From Pontederia crassipes (Eukaryota; Streptophyta; Magnoliopsida; Commelinales; Pontederiaceae): a stretch of DNA of 64,000 nucleotides. Under the pieces are notes generated by a model. The model was not told the origin of the DNA and ran no database searches. It worked only from the letters and a program-made list of their open reading frames with translations. Below, piece after piece: positions 61,201 to 64,000 of the stretch. The stretch's first letter is position 1; each line of letters starts with the position of its first letter. The stretch spans positions 310,001 through 374,000 of the forward strand of contig JAUKPH010000023.1 in the NCBI GenBank assembly GCA_030549335.1, written 5' to 3'. Made by a program: the position numbers and the translations under genes.

Positions 61201-63488
61201 AGCCTTATCCCACTAGGTGGAGTCGGCTATATGGATCATACGACGACATTCCGTTCTATTAGTAACCAAACCTTTCGGTATATTATTCACAAATAGATCT
61301 TGCTCTGTTAGTTCGCCAAGTGTCCGCCTTGGCCTCCCTCTCTCTCTTTTAATCAAACTCTAGATTATTTGATTTACTCTTCTTACTGGCGCATCTAATG
61401 GTCTTCTCTGAACATGACCAAACCATCTCAAACGATTCTCTACCATTTTCTCACTAATAGGAGCCACTCCGACTCGTTCACGTATATGGTCATTCCTAAT
61501 CTTATCTAATCTTGTATGACCACACATCCATCTCAACATCCTCATTTCGGCTACCCCAACTTTACGTTCATGTTGTCCCTTCATAGCCCAACATTCACTA
61601 TCATATAACACTGCTGGTCTTATAGCAGTACGATAAAATTTTTCTTTAACTTTATTGGGTACTTTTTTATCACAAAAAACTCCAGTGGCTTTCCTCCACT
61701 TACACCAACCAGCTTGAATTTTATGATTAACATCGTCATCAATTTCACCATCTTGTCTTACAATTGATCCTAAATATTTAAACTTTGTCACTTGAGGAAT
61801 TATATCCTCTCCTAGCCTAACTTTCAAATCGTCTCTAAGTTGTTTATTTGTGAAATTGCTATGCATATATTCTGTTTTATTCCTACTTAAACGAAAACCC
61901 TTTGACTCCAACGTATTAAAGGGTTTTCGTTTAAGTAGGAATAAATATACTTAGATTAATATATACTTTTCCTTTGCATCTTTTTTCCTATGCCAGAGGA
62001 AGTAAGGATTGCTTTAATTGATCCTCTTGTGACATTCATATTATATTGTATCTTTACTTATGAGTGGAGTATTACATATATGCAGGATGGAAATTCCAAT
62101 AACAAGCAGGATAGCATGCACACCAGTATAGATGACCCCATAAATTGCAATGACAAAGAAGTAACGGCAGGTTCAAAAAGGAATAACCACAGAATTGAGG
62201 CTGAAACAAGAAAAAAACAACTAAAAGAAGATAAACTTCGTTTAATCGAAGAAAAGAAACAGAAGAGACAGGTTAGGTTTTTGCTATGCACGATGCTAAA
62301 AATTCTACTTCCCTCTGAAATGCAAGATGAAGTAATAAAAGTTTTCTTAAGCAGCAGGAGAAACTTAAAAAACAAGCTCTGAAAGCAGAAGCAGCAGAAA
62401 CAAAGAAACGAGAGAGGGAAATACAAAAGTGGGAGAAGGGGAAATTCGCATTGAAGTCTATTGTGGCTGAGATTGATGCCAAAATTGTTGAAAATGGGTT
62501 AGTTGGAGGTACAACATCTAAATTTAAACTTCGTATTTAACACTTATTCCATGATTGTGGTCATTGCCTAATGATTTTTTCATTGAATTTCCTAATAAAT
62601 CCAGGGCATCTGCTCAGCAGATTTGCCGAAAAAGATATATCTTTCCATATAAAATCAAACCCAATTGCAAAATCGATACTGTGGAAAATGAATGTCCCCG
62701 ACGAGATTGCTCAGGTAATCACGCTTAATTTCTTGGATCATATTCTTCTTTACTGTCTGCCTAAGTATAGCTAAGCTTGGTCACCTTTAGTTCAAATAGC
62801 GCAGCCGAAGACCCTTTTCCAAACACTTTGTTTTTATGTGTGCACTTTGTCAATTATTTCTGCTGTCTTTAATTTCTGCGTACTGGAAAGTTGCTGCCCT
62901 GTATCTTGAGTCTTTGCTACTTGAACTCTGTTTTGGATCCTTTTAGAAGATGGAGTAGCTGACTGCCACATCAACAACCATAAATCAATTGACACTACTC
63001 ACAGCTGCTTTGTTCAAAATGAGGAGTGCACATCTCGTAGAATCCAGCCTACCATATCCTGCATGTGAACTATGGATATATATAATATGTATTTATGGCA
63101 TGAAACAACTCGTAGCATGGGTGGGAAAGCATCAGGTCAATCGATCCGGTGGGTCAAATCATTGGGTTTGCTTGCTGTTGGTCAAGACACTGTATGTCTA
63201 TATATGTTTAGATGTAAAATATGTACATATTTATGTTACACACTTTTATAAACTGAAGTTGTGGTAATTCTTGTATCTTGTTTTTTTTGTTGTGGTCTTG
63301 TGTTTTCTTCAGGTTTCATCTGCAGGATCACAGGTGCCTTATATACTACTACTATATCAGGCAGAGGAATTTTGTGATCTCGTTATTAGCGAATCTTTCA
63401 CCTATACTGTCCACACAATTCAAAGTTTGTATCCAACATTCACGATTTGCTTCCTGATAAACAAATTGATGAGTTACATTAATAAGCG
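51053..63488 (+). CDS. EME1: EME1, crossover-junction endonuclease partner of MUS81 (5' part, continues past window)
   Basis: EME1 is the regulatory subunit that, with MUS81, cuts branched DNA in the nucleus. Eight exons fit GT-AG rules and stay in phase: 51053-51440, 56365-56520, 56601-56636, 56724-56797, 62086-62271, 62352-62508, 62605-62714 and 63313-63488, about 427 codons. Exon 1 is Ser/Pro- and acid-rich (LIPSSSDEDEDDS, PPLKKRLKS, TAEVMVIEDDP); exon 2 has GVICLELDDDSEGSDHD. Exons 5-6 encode a charged coiled coil and the family signature KWEKGKFALKSIVAEIDAKI. Exon 7 gives GHLLSRFAEKDISFHI. Exon 8, QVPYILLLYQAEEFCDLVIS to LMSYINKR, starts the ERCC4-type domain and ends in phase 2. The exon 6 start could be 3 or 6 bases later. 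Introns 1 (4.9 kb) and 4 (5.3 kb) are full of retroposons. No stop or shift breaks the joined frame. Confidence 0.85.
51700..53400 (-). pseudogene. LINE remnant in EME1 intron 1
   Basis: Minus-strand words typical of plant L1-type ORF2: LWLREGDTNTHYFH and RSNHLDRLRVDDREVT (about 53100-53000), EVIAQHFEDF just after, then CNRIDALRRRFLW and VCRPQSKGELGVQYLQKMND (about 52705-52550), and zf-RVT-like decay down to about 51850. The polymerase core is missing between about 52930 and 52730, so there is an internal deletion as well as stops. It lies antisense to EME1. Confidence 0.65.
52437..52511 (+). mobile_element. 5'-truncated LINE 3' end with poly(A)
   Basis: GATGACACCTAACTTGGTGG, then TCATCCTTTTCCTCCTC and an A-run of about 20. 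The same end motif occurs at 58895-58945 (plus) and 59310-59375 (minus), so it is a LINE 3' terminus inserted into the older minus-strand LINE. Confidence 0.5.
53631..53708. repeat. 30-33 bp minisatellite, three copies
   Basis: TACTTTCCTTTCTTG starts at 53631, 53661 and 53694. Read on the minus strand it gives a repeated RKESNGMEI-like peptide within the frame 53808-53503. It is probably a decayed LINE or other repeat; no gene is claimed. Confidence 0.6.
53880..55800. other. EME1 intron 1, unassigned part
   Basis: AT-rich with no recognised gene. GTCGTCCGGACCTTAGTCG near 54810 and CAGACGTCCGGATTTTG near 54942 form a loose inverted arrangement and resemble words at 36.3-36.5 kb. Confidence 0.35.
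56059..56134 (+). mobile_element. 76-bp LINE 3'-end insertion with 18-bp target duplication
   Basis: Flanked by TTTTTTTGTGCAGAACAA at 56041-56058 and 56135-56152, identical. The insert reads GAGCGGAATGGCGTCGTATG through CCCACCTAGTGGGATAAGGC to (TTG)n. Its first 20 bases match the 3' UTR of the LINE at 61171-61917 and not the SINE body, so it is a strongly 5'-truncated LINE copy. It lies 230 bp before EME1 exon 2. Confidence 0.85.
56943..57622. mobile_element. MITE with AGGATCG-rich ends in EME1 intron 4
   Basis: Begins ATAGTCAGGATCGCTTTCCG and ends AGTGATCCTGGCAATCAT in inverse, with GTAGGATCG and AAGATCCTA words near both ends as in 49067-49763. The core is AT-rich. The target duplication is not clear. 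Confidence 0.65.
57058..57100 (-). mobile_element. LINE/SINE 3'-tail fragment inside the MITE
   Basis: CAACAACAAAGCCTTATCCC and ATTAGATGGGGTCGGC (inverse of the shared tail) sit between (ATG)n runs on both sides, which may be its target duplication. Confidence 0.7.
57690..58950 (+). pseudogene. LINE remnant: reverse transcriptase C-terminus, zf-RVT and 3' end
   Basis: TPIIERMEHYLHDWISRLQS (57830-57890), then in another frame SVLPMSAQVLKRLDSLRSRV with FWQGCSPNHRGVHLV (57945-58050). These are standard for the C-terminal part of plant LINE reverse transcriptase. The zf-RVT region is broken and ends near VLQRNWIIF (58720). The 3' UTR ends GGATGACAATCACAACTTTG, GGTGGTCATTCTTGTTCTC and A-rich sequence. 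Several frameshifts and stops. Confidence 0.75.
59310..59375 (-). mobile_element. Short LINE 3' end, minus orientation
   Basis: CTTGAGAAGGAAAAGGATGACC and TTTGGTAGTCATCC are the inverse of the LINE end seen at 52437-52511 and 58895-58945. It is preceded by a T-rich run (the poly(A) in inverse). Confidence 0.5.
59668..59788. repeat. Short direct repeats
   Basis: GTGGTGTTTGGAGGGCTTAG occurs at about 59666 and ATGGTGTTTGGAGGGCTTAG at about 59765. Between them TAACTAATGTAAAAAG.TATC occurs twice. A G12 run lies just upstream at 59595-59606. Confidence 0.7.
59789..60020 (+). pseudogene. LINE zf-RVT fragment
   Basis: VEVNEDIAHLFFESS (59970-60014) is the characteristic end of a zf-RVT domain (…EEDIAHLFFECS in related LINEs). 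It is preceded by an 80-residue open stretch with HIWKFNMLLKGFRGQDGH. It stands alone, without reverse transcriptase. Confidence 0.6.
60367..60538 (-). mobile_element. Au-like SINE, minus orientation (first copy)
   Basis: Inverse tail (CAA)n-AGCCTTATCCCACTAGGTGG, the body with GGCCTAACACAACC and GGGACCGGCTATAAAATATAGG, and the 5' end AACTCCGCC in inverse. Tail side: CCTTGTCAAGCCTAGATAC (60348-60366). Head side: sequence continuing the MAP65 codons. Confidence 0.85.
60555..60731 (-). mobile_element. Au-like SINE, minus orientation (second copy)
   Basis: Flanked by identical 16-bp duplications ATGTATATCTCTAATC at 60539-60554 and 60732-60747. Same body as the first copy but closer to the apparent consensus. 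It inserted next to the head of the first SINE, inside MAP65-derived sequence. Confidence 0.9.
60732..60940 (-). pseudogene. MAP65: MAP65 (PRC1/Ase1-type microtubule bundling protein) exon fragment
   Basis: Minus-strand reading HKRQICANLDGCCTEDLD, VVSRLDKEKSNRLKEVMEHV and NTLNSLCAVLGIDFKETIRD, then IH, resembles the N-terminal coiled-coil region of plant MAP65 proteins, which cross-link antiparallel microtubules. After IRDIH the sequence passes directly into SINE DNA, so only about 70 codons remain. It is antisense within EME1 intron 4. The 19 bases coding for SRLDK recur after the tail of the first SINE, followed there by GTGAAAG, which looks like a splice donor. Confidence 0.55.
61171..61917 (-). 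pseudogene. 5'-truncated LINE carrying the Au-like SINE tail
   Basis: A 184-codon frame on the minus strand reads NKTEYMHSNF, VTKFKYLGSIVRQDGEIDDD, HKIQAGWCKWRKATGVFCD, KVKEKFYRTAIRPAVLYDSE and GHVQRRPLDAPVRRV. This is the C-terminal part of a LINE reverse transcriptase polyprotein. A 3' UTR of about 110 bases follows, then GATCCATATAGCCGACTCCA and AGTGGGATAAGGC, then (TTG)10. The last 60 bases equal those of the SINEs. The 5' end at about 61917 joins a 28-bp inverted copy of itself. Confidence 0.8.
61876..61945. repeat. Perfect 28-bp inverted repeat with 14-base loop
   Basis: Arms 61876-61903 (starting TTTATTCCTACTTAAACG) and 61918-61945 are exact inverse complements around GACTCCAACGTATT. 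The left arm is LINE coding sequence (inverse of KGFRLSRNK) and the right arm lies outside the LINE. Confidence 0.95.
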
Positions 63489-63904
63489 GTTAGTTTGTGA
63501 TTTCTTTGTTTGCACGCAACATATTCATCTGTACTCAACCTTTTCATTTGACTTGTTTTTATTTTTTTTGCAGCTTTTCTTTCTCTCTGTTCAATTTTTA
63601 TCTCCACAATAAACATCAGCTTATCTCATACTATGTTCTAAGGAAAGTTTTAGTGCATAATACTTTCATTAGACTTAAAGTTTGGTGCCTAATATGTATA
63701 ACTTATGCTCTAAAAGAATTTGTGATTTATATGAAAAAACTAATCTAGAGTTAAAATTTAATTATGAAAATGAAACTAAATAGATATTATTAGCAGCAAA
63801 AGTTTAAGAATCTTAAACAAAGTTACTTTTTTAACGAGAAAAAGGATTTTCGCCAAGATTTTTGCTTCTCATCCATTTATGCATTAATAAAAGTGACACA
63901 TATA

Positions 63905-63957
63905 CAACAACAACAACAAAGCCTTATCCCACTAGGTGGGGTCGGCTACATGGAGCA
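63905..63957 (-). mobile_element. 53-bp LINE/SINE tail insertion with 17-bp target duplication
   Basis: TAAAAGTGACACATATA at 63888-63904 and 63958-63974 are identical. Between them lies only the inverse of the shared tail, (CAA)5-AGCCTTATCCCACTAGGTGG through GGCTACATGGAGCA. It lies in EME1 sequence after exon 8, presumably intron. Confidence 0.9.
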
Positions 63958-64000
63958 TAAAAGTGACACATATATGCTCTAAAAAAAGTGACACATGTAC

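Noticed and set aside
61360..61911. 184-codon frame as a host gene
   Set aside because: It is the C-terminal end of a LINE polyprotein followed by a LINE 3' UTR and tail.

Overview
The window is nuclear DNA of a flowering plant. The evidence is intron-split genes with GT-AG boundaries, Ty1/copia and Ty3/gypsy retrotransposons primed by a tRNA-Met type binding site, LINEs, an Au-like SINE, hAT-like and Mutator-like non-autonomous elements, and an AT-rich background broken by GC-rich exons. A monocot would fit, but the sequence does not settle this.

Layout. Positions 1-6.7 kb hold decayed LTR sequence (one copy carries a 19-bp minisatellite) and two foldback elements. At 7.5-8.6 kb lies the N-terminal part of a bZIP transcription factor gene, broken by frameshifts and an insertion. 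At 9.8-11.8 kb lies a decayed Enhancer-of-zeste (SWN/EZ1-like) methyltransferase gene that still shows intron structure. At 12.3-13.7 kb, minus strand, is an intact intronless gene for an ALP1/HARBI1-like domesticated PIF/Harbinger transposase whose catalytic acidic residues look lost. From 15.4 to 31.4 kb is a retrotransposon nest: an old gypsy element interrupted by a Del/Tekay-like gypsy element with 3-kb LTRs, then a foldback element and a complete hAT-like MITE side by side. At 32.8-35.0 kb, minus strand, is a two-exon gene for a small, probably plastid-targeted protein with an acidic tail. From 35 to 50.4 kb come AT-rich DNA, a tandem duplication, two large foldback elements with 8-9 bp target duplications, and an almost complete copia element (41783-47944) that itself carries a MITE.

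From 51053 to beyond the right edge runs EME1, the partner subunit of the MUS81 crossover-junction endonuclease. Eight exons can be placed, in consistent phase. Introns 1 and 4, each about 5 kb, are swollen by LINEs, SINEs, a MITE and a MAP65 exon fragment.

The apparently functional host genes are therefore three: the ALP1-like gene, the small acidic protein gene and EME1. They show no operon-like or pathway relationship. The most informative feature is the retroposon assemblage in EME1: a LINE and a SINE that share the same 3' end, several 5'-truncated copies with exact target duplications, a LINE with a 28-bp palindrome at its 5' break, and an apparent SINE/MAP65 chimera. I found no prokaryotic operon, CRISPR array, tRNA gene or rRNA gene.
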